64,000 nucleotides of DNA from Anaerococcus nagyae (GTDB lineage: Bacteria; Bacillota; Clostridia; Tissierellales; Peptoniphilaceae). This document shows positions 57,053 to 64,000 of the stretch, piece by piece. The stretch lies in NCBI RefSeq assembly GCF_017874535.1, contig NZ_JAGGLS010000006.1:82397-146396 (forward strand), given 5' to 3'. Position numbers and translations under genes: made by a program. The notes beneath the pieces were generated by a model. It made no database searches. It saw only the letters and a list, made by a program, of their open reading frames with translations, and was not told the DNA's origin. Position 1 is the first letter of the stretch, and each line of letters begins with the position of its first letter.

Positions 57053-57361
57053 ATGCGTGAATTAGATTCATTAGAATTTAGAGAAGAAATAGAAAACGGA
57101 CAAGGACTTAGCCTTGTAGATTTCAATGCAACATGGTGTGGACCTTGCAAAATGCAAGCACCGATCCTTGAGGAGCTTGATAAAGAAGAAGGATACAATA
57201 TCTATGGAGTAGATATAGATAATTCAGAAGATATTGCCCGTCAATATAATGTAAATGCAGTACCATCACTTATGATTTTCAAAGACGGTGTGTTAAAAGA
57301 AAGCTTGGTAGGATTTCAATCAAAAGATGTACTTGAACAAGCTATAGGTAAATACTTATAA
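57053..57361 (+). CDS. trxA: Thioredoxin
   Basis: 102 residues with the active site ATWCGPCKMQAP (Cys28/Cys31) and the cis-Pro in NAVPSLMIF. Reduces protein disulfides using the reductase whose start codon overlaps its stop by one base. Confidence 0.94.
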   Translation: MRELDSLEFREEIENGQGLSLVDFNATWCGPCKMQAPILEELDKEEGYNIYGVDIDNSEDIARQYNVNAVPSLMIFKDGVLKESLVGFQSKDVLEQAIGKYL

Positions 57362-58254
57362 TGAGATATGACATGGCAATAATCGGTGCTGGCCCAGCCG
57401 GGCTTAGTGCCGCTTTAAATGCAAGTGTTAGAAATAAAAATATAATATTATTTGGTGTAGATTCCCCATCACTTACAAAGACGGCATGGATAGATAATTA
57501 TCTAGGCTTTACCCATATAAATGGTAATGAGTTAAATAAAAACTTCAAAAAATCTATTGAAAGTAGAAAAAATATAGAAAGGTCAAATAAAAAGATCCAG
57601 CAGGTCTATGCTATGGGAGATTATTTTTCATTAATGCTAAAAGATAATGATATTATAGAAGCTACTTCTGTTATAGTTGCCACAGGTATAGATCTTAAAA
57701 AAGATTTGGAAAATGAAGATGAGTTTTTTGCAAAAGGCGTAAGTTATTGTGCTACATGTGATGCCGCTCTCTATAAAGGAAAAGAAGTAGTAGTTATAGG
57801 CTATAATGCGGAATCGGTTGAAGAGGCAAACTTTACTTCAGAGATTGTAGGAAAACTTACATATGTAAATATGTATAAGAATGATATAGGCCTAAATCCT
57901 AGTATAGAAATCATAAGTGGTGAAGAGCCATTAGAATTTATAGGTGAAGATAGGGCTAATACGCTTAGATTTAGTTCTGGAAAAGAAATCTCAGCTGATG
58001 GATTTTTTATTATAAGAGATTCTTCAAAGCCTGAAAGACTAGTTCCATCAATAGCTGTAGATAAGGAACATATTATAGTTGATAAAAATTGCAGAACTAA
58101 TATTAGGGGGCTTTATGCAGCAGGAGATATAGCAGGTAGACCTTATCAGATAAATAAGGCTGCTGGTCAAGGGCAAATAGCATCCTTAGATAGTGCTAAA
58201 TATATTACATTAATAGAAAATGGAAAGTATGAAAAAGATTTCTGGAATAAATAA
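57361..58254 (+). CDS. Thioredoxin reductase-like flavoprotein lacking the NADPH motifs
   Basis: 297 residues. The FAD site GAGPAGLSAAL is near the start, the redox pair CATC (about 136-139) is in YCATCDAAL, and the second FAD motif is GLYAAGDIAG. In NADPH-dependent TrxB the motif GGGNSA and a following HRR are needed; here they are GYNAES and MYKNDIG. This loss is a mark of ferredoxin-dependent flavin thioredoxin reductases (FFTR) described in clostridia, so ferredoxin may be the electron donor. Coupled to trxA by a 1-base overlap. Confidence 0.85.
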   Translation: MRYDMAIIGAGPAGLSAALNASVRNKNIILFGVDSPSLTKTAWIDNYLGFTHINGNELNKNFKKSIESRKNIERSNKKIQQVYAMGDYFSLMLKDNDIIEATSVIVATGIDLKKDLENEDEFFAKGVSYCATCDAALYKGKEVVVIGYNAESVEEANFTSEIVGKLTYVNMYKNDIGLNPSIEIISGEEPLEFIGEDRANTLRFSSGKEISADGFFIIRDSSKPERLVPSIAVDKEHIIVDKNCRTNIRGLYAAGDIAGRPYQINKAAGQGQIASLDSAKYITLIENGKYEKDFWNK

Positions 58255-58382
58255 TATATTAAATAATACTATAATAAATATTATTTTTAATTAAATTAAT
58301 TGAAAATAATATTTTTTTGATTGCAAAAAAATTAATAATATGTAAAATAAGTTAGTAGATAAATTATTATCCAGGAGGAAAT

Positions 58383-58853
58383 ATGGCTACAGAGCATATA
58401 GATTTTTTTGAATTTAATAATTCAATTTTCTCAATGATAAGAGAGATTTCTCATAAAATTGACATATTGTTACAAGACACAGCAACTGAGACAGGTATTA
58501 CTACCTTACAATTAAAGATGTTAATAACTCTTTATGCGAGCGGAGATGCTCAATCCATAGGTAATCTTGGAAAGGCCATCGGTGTTACTGGTGGTAATAT
58601 CTCAAATATATGTAAAAAGCTAGAAAAACAAGGGTTCGTTGATAGATTACGTTCTGAAGAAGATGAGAGAGTAGTAAATGTAACTCTTACCGAAAAGGGA
58701 CGTAAATCTGCCGAAAAGGTTGGACAATATTTTGATCAAATTAGAACTGATATACCAACTGATGGAATAGATGTTAACTTGCAAACTATAATCGATGAAT
58801 TAGGAGCCCTTGATGAACTGCTTGATAATTACATCTCAAGGAGTGGACTATAA
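58383..58853 (+). CDS. MarR-family transcriptional regulator
   Basis: 156 residues with a winged helix (SIGNLGKAIGVTGGNISNICKKLEKQGFVDR, then the wing RSEEDERVVNVTLTEKGR). Its stop codon is directly followed by the ftsH start, so both are one transcript. The ligand is unknown. A ribosome site CCAGGAGGAAAT precedes the ATG. Confidence 0.92.
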   Translation: MATEHIDFFEFNNSIFSMIREISHKIDILLQDTATETGITTLQLKMLITLYASGDAQSIGNLGKAIGVTGGNISNICKKLEKQGFVDRLRSEEDERVVNVTLTEKGRKSAEKVGQYFDQIRTDIPTDGIDVNLQTIIDELGALDELLDNYISRSGL

Positions 58854-60845
58854 ATGAAAGATAAAAAGGATAAAGGTAATAGACCTCTACTTTATTATTG
58901 GATAATTGGAATAATATTATATATAATAATACGTTTTGCAATAAGTCCAATTGTAACTCAAGGAGAGGCAGAAGAAGTAAGCTACAGTCAGTTTGTATCA
59001 ATGATTGAGAAGGACCAAGTAACAGAAGTTTCAAAAGATGATACAAAGTATACATTTAAAGCTATTGTAGATGGCAAAGAAAAAACTTATGAAACAGGTC
59101 TTTGGGCAGATACTGATCTTACAGATAGATTATTAGAAGCTAAAAAACATAATAATAAGCTAACTTTTTCTAGAAAAATAGAAACAACTATGAATCCATG
59201 GTTAACCCTATTTTTAACGTCTATTTTACCGCTATTATTCTTATGGGTGATTTTTGTTTTTGCATCAAGATCTCTTACGAAAACCATGGGTGGTCGCGGT
59301 GGCGCGGACTTCATGAATTTTGGTAAATCCAATGCAAAAGTTTATGTAGAAAATAAAACAGGTAAGACATTTAAAGATGTTGCAGGACAAGAAGAAGCCA
59401 AAGACAGTTTGTTTGAAATAGTAGATTTCCTACACAATCCAGGTAAGTATAAGGAAATTGGTGCTAAAATTCCAAAAGGGGTACTTTTAGTAGGGCCTCC
59501 AGGAACAGGTAAGACATTACTTGCTAAGGCTGTAGCTGGTGAAGCAAGTGTACCTTTCTTTACTATATCAGGTTCAGAATTCGTAGAAATGTTTGTAGGA
59601 CTTGGCGCTAGCAAGGTGCGTGACTTATTTAAACAAGCTAAGGAGAAAGCGCCATGTATAGTGTTTATAGATGAGATTGACGCTATAGGTAAAAAAAGAG
59701 ATACTGGTGGATTTTCTGGCAATGATGAACGTGAACAAACACTAAACCAATTATTGAATGAAATGGATGGTTTTGATGCAACAGAAGGCGTTGTTCTTTT
59801 AGCTGCAACAAATAGACCAGAAATCCTAGATCCAGCTCTAACACGTCCAGGACGTTTTGATAGACAAGTTGAAGTTGAACTACCTGATAAGCAAGGTCGT
59901 GAAGATATACTAAAGGTTCATGCAAAAAATATTAAACGTGAAGATGATATTGATTATGAAGAAATTGCTAGAAGAACAGCAGGTACTTCAGGTGCTGACT
60001 TAGCAAATATAGTAAATGAAGGTGCCTTGCGTGCAGTAAGGGAGCGTCGTAAAAAATTAAGTCAAGAAGATCTAGAAGAATCGATAGAAGTAGTAATTGC
60101 AGGTCAACAAAAGAAAAATGCGGTCATTTCCGATGATCAAAAGAAAATTATTGCTTATCATGAAGTAGGTCACGCTTTAGTAGCAGCTATACAAACACAG
60201 AAAACACCAGTAACCAAAATTACTATTGTTCCAAGAACTGGTGGTGCTTTAGGCTATACTATGACAGTTGATGAAGATGAAAAGTATATTATGACTAAGC
60301 AAGAGCTATTTGATGAAATCTGTACTTTTGCAGGTGGACGTTCAGCAGAAGAACTTATATTCAATACAAAAACTACAGGAGCAAGTAACGATATAGAAAG
60401 AGCTACAGCAATGGCAAGGTCTATGGTTACAATCTATGGCATGGATGAAGACTTTGACTTCATGCAATTAGAACAAATCCAAGGTAGATATCTTGGAGGA
60501 GAAAGAAATTTAATAGTTTCAGGTGGAACTGGTAATAAAATAGACGAGAAAGTACAATCAATTATCAATCAGGCCCACATGAGAGCTGTAGAGATATTAA
60601 AAGAAAATATGGATAAGCTTCATGAAATATCAGATTTCTTATTAAGAGAAGAAACTATTACAGGTGAAGAGTTTATGGAAATTTTGAACCGTAAAGAAGA
60701 AGATTCTGTGGATAAAGAAGAAATCAGGGAGAACACAGATGTAGATTTAAGAAATCTAAATGATAGTGAAGTAGAGAAGGAAGATTTACCACCTATATCT
60801 GATGATGAAAATGATTTGCCAGAAGCACCAGATACTGATATTTAA
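58854..60845 (+). CDS. ftsH: ATP-dependent membrane protease FtsH
   Basis: 663 residues. Two N-terminal membrane helices (about 12-32 and 117-137) flank an extracellular loop. The AAA+ domain has Walker A GPPGTGKT (214-221), Walker B FIDEID (271-276) and the SRH with [18 protein letters not shown]. The zinc protease motif HEVGH is at 436-440. It degrades misfolded membrane proteins and selected regulators. The acidic C-terminal tail has no extra domain. Confidence 0.97.
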   Translation: MKDKKDKGNRPLLYYWIIGIILYIIIRFAISPIVTQGEAEEVSYSQFVSMIEKDQVTEVSKDDTKYTFKAIVDGKEKTYETGLWADTDLTDRLLEAKKHNNKLTFSRKIETTMNPWLTLFLTSILPLLFLWVIFVFASRSLTKTMGGRGGADFMNFGKSNAKVYVENKTGKTFKDVAGQEEAKDSLFEIVDFLHNPGKYKEIGAKIPKGVLLVGPPGTGKTLLAKAVAGEASVPFFTISGSEFVEMFVGLGASKVRDLFKQAKEKAPCIVFIDEIDAIGKKRDTGGFSGNDEREQTLNQLLNEMDGFDATEGVVLLAATNRPEILDPALTRPGRFDRQVEVELPDKQGREDILKVHAKNIKREDDIDYEEIARRTAGTSGADLANIVNEGALRAVRERRKKLSQEDLEESIEVVIAGQQKKNAVISDDQKKIIAYHEVGHALVAAIQTQKTPVTKITIVPRTGGALGYTMTVDEDEKYIMTKQELFDEICTFAGGRSAEELIFNTKTTGASNDIERATAMARSMVTIYGMDEDFDFMQLEQIQGRYLGGERNLIVSGGTGNKIDEKVQSIINQAHMRAVEILKENMDKLHEISDFLLREETITGEEFMEILNRKEEDSVDKEEIRENTDVDLRNLNDSEVEKEDLPPISDDENDLPEAPDTDI

Positions 60846-60852
60846 AAATCTG

Positions 60853-60898
60853 AAAGATGCTTTTGAATAGTATAGCTATTCTTAGCATCTTTTTTTTT
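60853..60898 (+). terminator. Terminator after ftsH
   Basis: AAAGATGC/GCATCTTT outer stem with a GAATAG/CTATTC inner stem and nine T. Confidence 0.88.
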
Positions 60899-60960
60899 AT
60901 TAGAATTTTAATAGTATAACTTAACAATGTATAATAATTTGGTTTTAAATTTGTTATCGT

Positions 60961-60990
60961 TTACATTTATTAAAATATTATGCTATAATC
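60961..60990 (+). promoter_or_regulatory. Promoter of bioY
   Basis: TTTACA (60961-60966), 18-base spacer, TATAAT (60985-60990), 45 bases before the start codon. No biotin operator was recognised. Confidence 0.65.
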
Positions 60991-61034
60991 ATATTTAAGG
61001 TGGCAGATCAATACATATAAGAAAGAGGTGAAAA

Positions 61035-61622
61035 ATGACAAGTAAAGAATTAACCAGAATTGCATTAAGTACAGCCTTGATAGCTGTAGGATCTTTTATA
61101 ACAATTCCTCTAGGACCAGTTCCATTTACGCTACAAACCCTATTTGTAATATTGGCAGGCCTATATCTAAAACCAGCTCATGCAGCATTATCAACATTCT
61201 TATATATGATAATAGGGCTAATAGGTGTGCCTATATTTGCAGGTTTTTCTGGAGGGCCTCAATCTTTAGCTAGCCCTACATTTGGATTTATAATAAGCTT
61301 TATACCAATGGCTTACATAATTTCAAAAATGGCACATGGAAGTATGGATAACAAAAAAATTATAAGTGGAATTATAGTTGGAGTTATAGTGAGTTATTTA
61401 ATCGGGTTAATTTACTTAAAATACGGTCTAACAAAATTAAATGGTGTAGAAGTTCCTATGAAAGAGGTTTTAAGCCTAGGATTTATACCATTTATAATCC
61501 CAGATGCAGCTAAAATTTTAGTGGCAATTATTGTATATAAGAGGACTTATAAGTATGTAGATGATTCTAATAATAAAATAGAAAGTACTAGTTATGAGTC
61601 AAATACTACAGGTAATAAATAA
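61035..61622 (+). CDS. bioY: Biotin transporter BioY
   Basis: 195-residue membrane protein (S-component of ECF transporters) with PLGPVPFTLQTLFVILAGLYL and GGPQSLASPTFGF. It imports biotin, either alone or with an EcfAT module not in this window. The next gene, a biotin ligase, uses the vitamin. The C-terminus is an extra polar tail. It has a ribosome site GAAAGAGGTGAAAA. Confidence 0.93.
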   Translation: MTSKELTRIALSTALIAVGSFITIPLGPVPFTLQTLFVILAGLYLKPAHAALSTFLYMIIGLIGVPIFAGFSGGPQSLASPTFGFIISFIPMAYIISKMAHGSMDNKKIISGIIVGVIVSYLIGLIYLKYGLTKLNGVEVPMKEVLSLGFIPFIIPDAAKILVAIIVYKRTYKYVDDSNNKIESTSYESNTTGNK

Positions 61623-61754
61623 AATTTTATTTTTTACACTGATTAATTTACTTTAGTAGATCTCTCTATAAATTTTAAATAGAGATTAAAATTTAGCAAG
61701 GTTTTTATAAAAGAGAATAATTATGTAATAAATTAAAATAAAGGAGGCTAAATT

Positions 61755-62861
61755 ATGAGCCAAATACTTGAAAATAATATAGTTTATCTTTTAAAATCAA
61801 ACGAGATAAATCGTGCCTTAGATCTTGTTATTGATAAGACATCTGATAATCAATTAAACACTTATAAGGTCTTATCAGCAAAACTAATGATGTTATTAGG
61901 ACAATTAGATAGATTTAATGAGTATATCAAAAAAGTCAATATAAAGGCTTATTTTTCTAAGGGTCCATCAACTTATATGTACTATTATATGTACTATTCA
62001 CTAGTTGAACTAGATTATGAAAAAAGAGAAGAGTACCTGGATAAATTTGAAGAAGCATCAGATTTATTAAATGATGATCAATATAAAATTGAAACAATTT
62101 TAAAAGATCTTACAGATGAAAAGCTAGCTTGGATGGAAGAGGAAGAGCATTTAGAATCTGTTGAATCTACAAATACTTATATGAAAGGTGAACTTGAGAA
62201 GGGTCATAAGGTCAGAATAGTAACTGCTGATGAGCAAATTGCGGGAAAAGGACAAAAAGATCATTTATTTGTTTCTCCAAAAGGTGGATTATATATTAGC
62301 TTAAATATAAAGGTACCTGACTCTGATTTAGTCTTAGTAACTTCACAAGCGGGTGTTTTAGTTGCTAAATCTTTAAAGAAAATATCTGATGAGGATATAA
62401 AGATTAAGTGGCTTAATGATTTGTATATAGATGATAAGAAATTTGCAGGTATACTTTGCGAATCAGCAGTAGATTGTAAGGGACATGCTCAATATACAAT
62501 AGTTGGAATTGGTATAAATCTTGTAGAAGAATCTCCTATTCCAGAAAATTTAAAAGAAAAAATGACGACACTTCTAGGCAAAGAAGCTGATCTTTCCACT
62601 CGAGACATTATAGAAAATGTAAAATACTATGTTGTACCAGCTATATTTTCTATGCAAGAGGGAATTTGCCATACAAAACTTTTAGAAAAGTACAATGAAC
62701 TAATAGCAAAAAAAGATGATCTTGTTACTGTCTACAATGAAAGTGAAGAAATTTCAGGAGTTTTAGTGGGATTAGATGAAAATTTAGATGTTGTTTTAAA
62801 TGTAGACGGAGAAGAAAAATCCTTTTCTTATGGTTATTATAGATTAAAATTTAATAAATAA
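61755..62861 (+). CDS. birA: Biotin protein ligase with an atypical N-terminal domain
   Basis: 368 residues. The ligase domain (about 133-330) has ESTNTYMKGE, GLYISLNIKVPDS, IKWLNDLYIDDKKFAGILCE and VGIGINL, followed by a C-terminal SH3-like part. The usual GRGRxGR biotin loop reads GKGQKDH. In place of a helix-turn-helix, residues 1-130 form a helical segment (LKSNEINRALDLVIDKTSD, KLMMLLGQLDRFNEYI) resembling TPR-like repeats. The protein therefore may not repress DNA and could have another partner. It probably attaches biotin to carboxylase subunits. Near bioY, not overlapping. Confidence 0.85.
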   Translation: MSQILENNIVYLLKSNEINRALDLVIDKTSDNQLNTYKVLSAKLMMLLGQLDRFNEYIKKVNIKAYFSKGPSTYMYYYMYYSLVELDYEKREEYLDKFEEASDLLNDDQYKIETILKDLTDEKLAWMEEEEHLESVESTNTYMKGELEKGHKVRIVTADEQIAGKGQKDHLFVSPKGGLYISLNIKVPDSDLVLVTSQAGVLVAKSLKKISDEDIKIKWLNDLYIDDKKFAGILCESAVDCKGHAQYTIVGIGINLVEESPIPENLKEKMTTLLGKEADLSTRDIIENVKYYVVPAIFSMQEGICHTKLLEKYNELIAKKDDLVTVYNESEEISGVLVGLDENLDVVLNVDGEEKSFSYGYYRLKFNK

Positions 62862-62885
62862 TAATTTTTAAATAGAAAAAATAAA

Positions 62886-62932
62886 AAATATCAGTTACTA
62901 ATTTATCCAGTATCTGGTATTTTTTTTACTAT
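62886..62932 (+). terminator. Terminator after birA
   Basis: AAAATATCAG pairs with CTGGTATTTT (one G-T pair) followed by a run of T; imperfect but well placed. Confidence 0.6.
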
Positions 62933-63059
62933 AATATAATTGTTTTTAATATTAAAATTATGGATATGTATAATTATAATATATTAATAGGATTCTTTTT
63001 ATTTTGAATACTTTAGGGTATCATTTTTATGTAATTGATAAGATATACTGGAGGAAAAA

Positions 63060-63830
63060 TTGAAAATAGCACTAGGACAAGTTGCCCCGATTAAGGGGGA
63101 AGTTGATAATAATTATAAATTAATTGAAGATACGATTAGAAAAAGTAAAAGCAAGGGAGCTGATGTTGTAGTTTTACCTGAAGCATGGAATACTTTTTAT
63201 TATCCTAAAAATATAGAAGAACTAGCTGATGTTGATGGGGAAAGATCCAAAGAGTTTTTATCAAATATTTCTAAGGAATTAGATATTAACATAGTTGGAG
63301 GTTCAGTTGCTGTCAAAGAAGACGGCAAAATATACAATAGAAATTATAATTATGATAGAAACGGAAAACTCTTAAGTGAATATGACAAAATACATCTGTT
63401 CTCCCCAGCAGGTGAAGATAAACTTTTTACTAGTGGAAATAAATATGCAACTTTTGAAATGGATGGAGTAAAGTGTGCAGTGGTACTTTGCTATGATGTA
63501 AGATTTGTAGAGCGGACTAGAAAGTTTGCTTTAGATGGTATAGAAATTTTATTTATATGCGCATCATGGGCAACATCTAGATTAAATCATTGGGAAGCTT
63601 TAAATAGAGCAAGGGCCATTGAAAATCAGATATTTGTAGTAGGAGTTAATTCTACTAGATATAAAGATGATTCAGGTGGACATTCTATGATAGTAGATCC
63701 ATTAGGAGATTATATTGTAGAACCTTATGAGACTACAGGAGTAAAAACTGCAGAAATAAATATGAATCAAGTCAAAGATGTTAGGAAACAGATGAATATA
63801 TATAATGATAGAAGAGCGGATCTATATTAG
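63060..63830 (+). CDS. Nitrilase-family amidohydrolase (omega-amidase-like)
   Basis: 256 residues with the catalytic triad Glu41 (PEAWN), Lys110 (YDKIHLF) and Cys144 (LCYDVRF). The size and motifs fit the omega-amidase/NIT2-like branch, which hydrolyses simple amides such as alpha-ketoglutaramate. The start is a TTG at 63060 after GGAGGAAAAA. Single gene. The substrate is not certain. Confidence 0.9.
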   Translation: MKIALGQVAPIKGEVDNNYKLIEDTIRKSKSKGADVVVLPEAWNTFYYPKNIEELADVDGERSKEFLSNISKELDINIVGGSVAVKEDGKIYNRNYNYDRNGKLLSEYDKIHLFSPAGEDKLFTSGNKYATFEMDGVKCAVVLCYDVRFVERTRKFALDGIEILFICASWATSRLNHWEALNRARAIENQIFVVGVNSTRYKDDSGGHSMIVDPLGDYIVEPYETTGVKTAEINMNQVKDVRKQMNIYNDRRADLY

Positions 63831-63871
63831 TATAAAAATATAAGTTAAAATATCATCACCATTTATCTCTA

Positions 63872-64000
63872 AGGTGACCCCATAAAGTTGGACCTAATAG
63901 CAGAACAAGCTTTAATACTAGCTCTGCTATTTCTTTGTTCTTTCCTACCCCTAGGGGTAGGAAACTTTTATGCTGCATTTCTCTTTCTAAATTCTATTGG
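63872..64000 (-). mobile_element. End of an IS3-family insertion sequence (partial)
   Basis: AGGTGACCCCATAAAGTTGG at 63872 resembles IS3-group termini (TGACCCC.AAAAGTT). The last 33 bases, read on the minus strand, encode PIEFRKRNAA followed by TAA (63968-63970), a typical end of an IS3 OrfB transposase. A perfect palindrome TCCTACCCCTAGGGGTAGGA (63943-63962) follows the stop and probably forms the terminator. The element continues beyond the window. Confidence 0.65.

Noticed and set aside
1..64000. tRNA, rRNA or CRISPR arrays
   Set aside because: No cloverleaf pattern, rRNA segment or regularly spaced repeats were seen in the window.

Overview
The window is chromosomal DNA of a low-GC, Gram-positive anaerobe. 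The gene set (rpmH-rnpA-yidD-yidC-khpB, mnmE-mnmG-rsmG, parA-parB, dnaA-dnaN-recF-gyrB-gyrA, Opp lipoproteins, CAMP-factor toxins, no spore genes) suggests a Gram-positive anaerobic coccus of the Peptoniphilaceae, most likely Anaerococcus or a close relative. The genus is inference. The replication origin lies at about 37.5-39.7 kb, with DnaA boxes on both sides of dnaA, and transcription of core genes diverges from it.

Left accessory arm (1-29 kb, mostly minus strand). An oligopeptide importer comes first (oppF partial, oppD, oppC, oppB, two tandem oppA paralogues). Its OppC carries seven RCC1-like repeats in an extracellular loop. Next come a cell-wall amidase with binding repeats, a repeat lipoprotein, a two-TM microprotein and an aldehyde dehydrogenase. 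A putative virulence locus follows: a papain-like cysteine protease, a CAMP factor fused to Ig-like domains, and a second CAMP factor. Directly upstream sit a small secreted peptide ending in a repeated EPISIY motif and an HTH/TPR-type regulator. This resembles a PlcR/PapR-type (RRNPP) peptide quorum-sensing pair, and the Opp importer would be the natural route for peptide uptake. The locus as a whole (regulator, pro-peptide, protease, two CAMP toxins) is the best candidate for an undescribed system. Beyond it are an ABC exporter and a decayed zone at 25.3-29.1 kb with a GNAT-like pseudogene, an IS200/IS605 remnant, a secreted-protein gene with two in-frame TGA codons followed by a two-TM microprotein, a nonsense-broken metallo-hydrolase, a cytidine deaminase and an aldehyde dehydrogenase remnant.

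Origin region (29-43 kb). On the minus strand run dnaA, dnaN, yaaA, recF, gyrB and gyrA, followed without a gap by an rsbV/rsbW-like/sigB stress sigma module. On the plus strand are rpmH, rnpA, yidD, yidC and khpB. Right arm (43-64 kb, mostly plus strand): a glycerate module (cdaR, glycerate kinase, GntP permease), the mnmE-mnmG-rsmG and cinA-parA-parB groups, a cyclodeaminase-like gene, a DUF4446 gene, pta, a thioredoxin with an unusual flavin reductase, marR-ftsH, bioY, an atypical biotin ligase, a nitrilase-family amidase and the end of an IS3-type element. Five parS-like palindromes (TGTTTCAyrTGAAACA) lie on both sides of the origin. I saw no tRNA, rRNA or CRISPR array.
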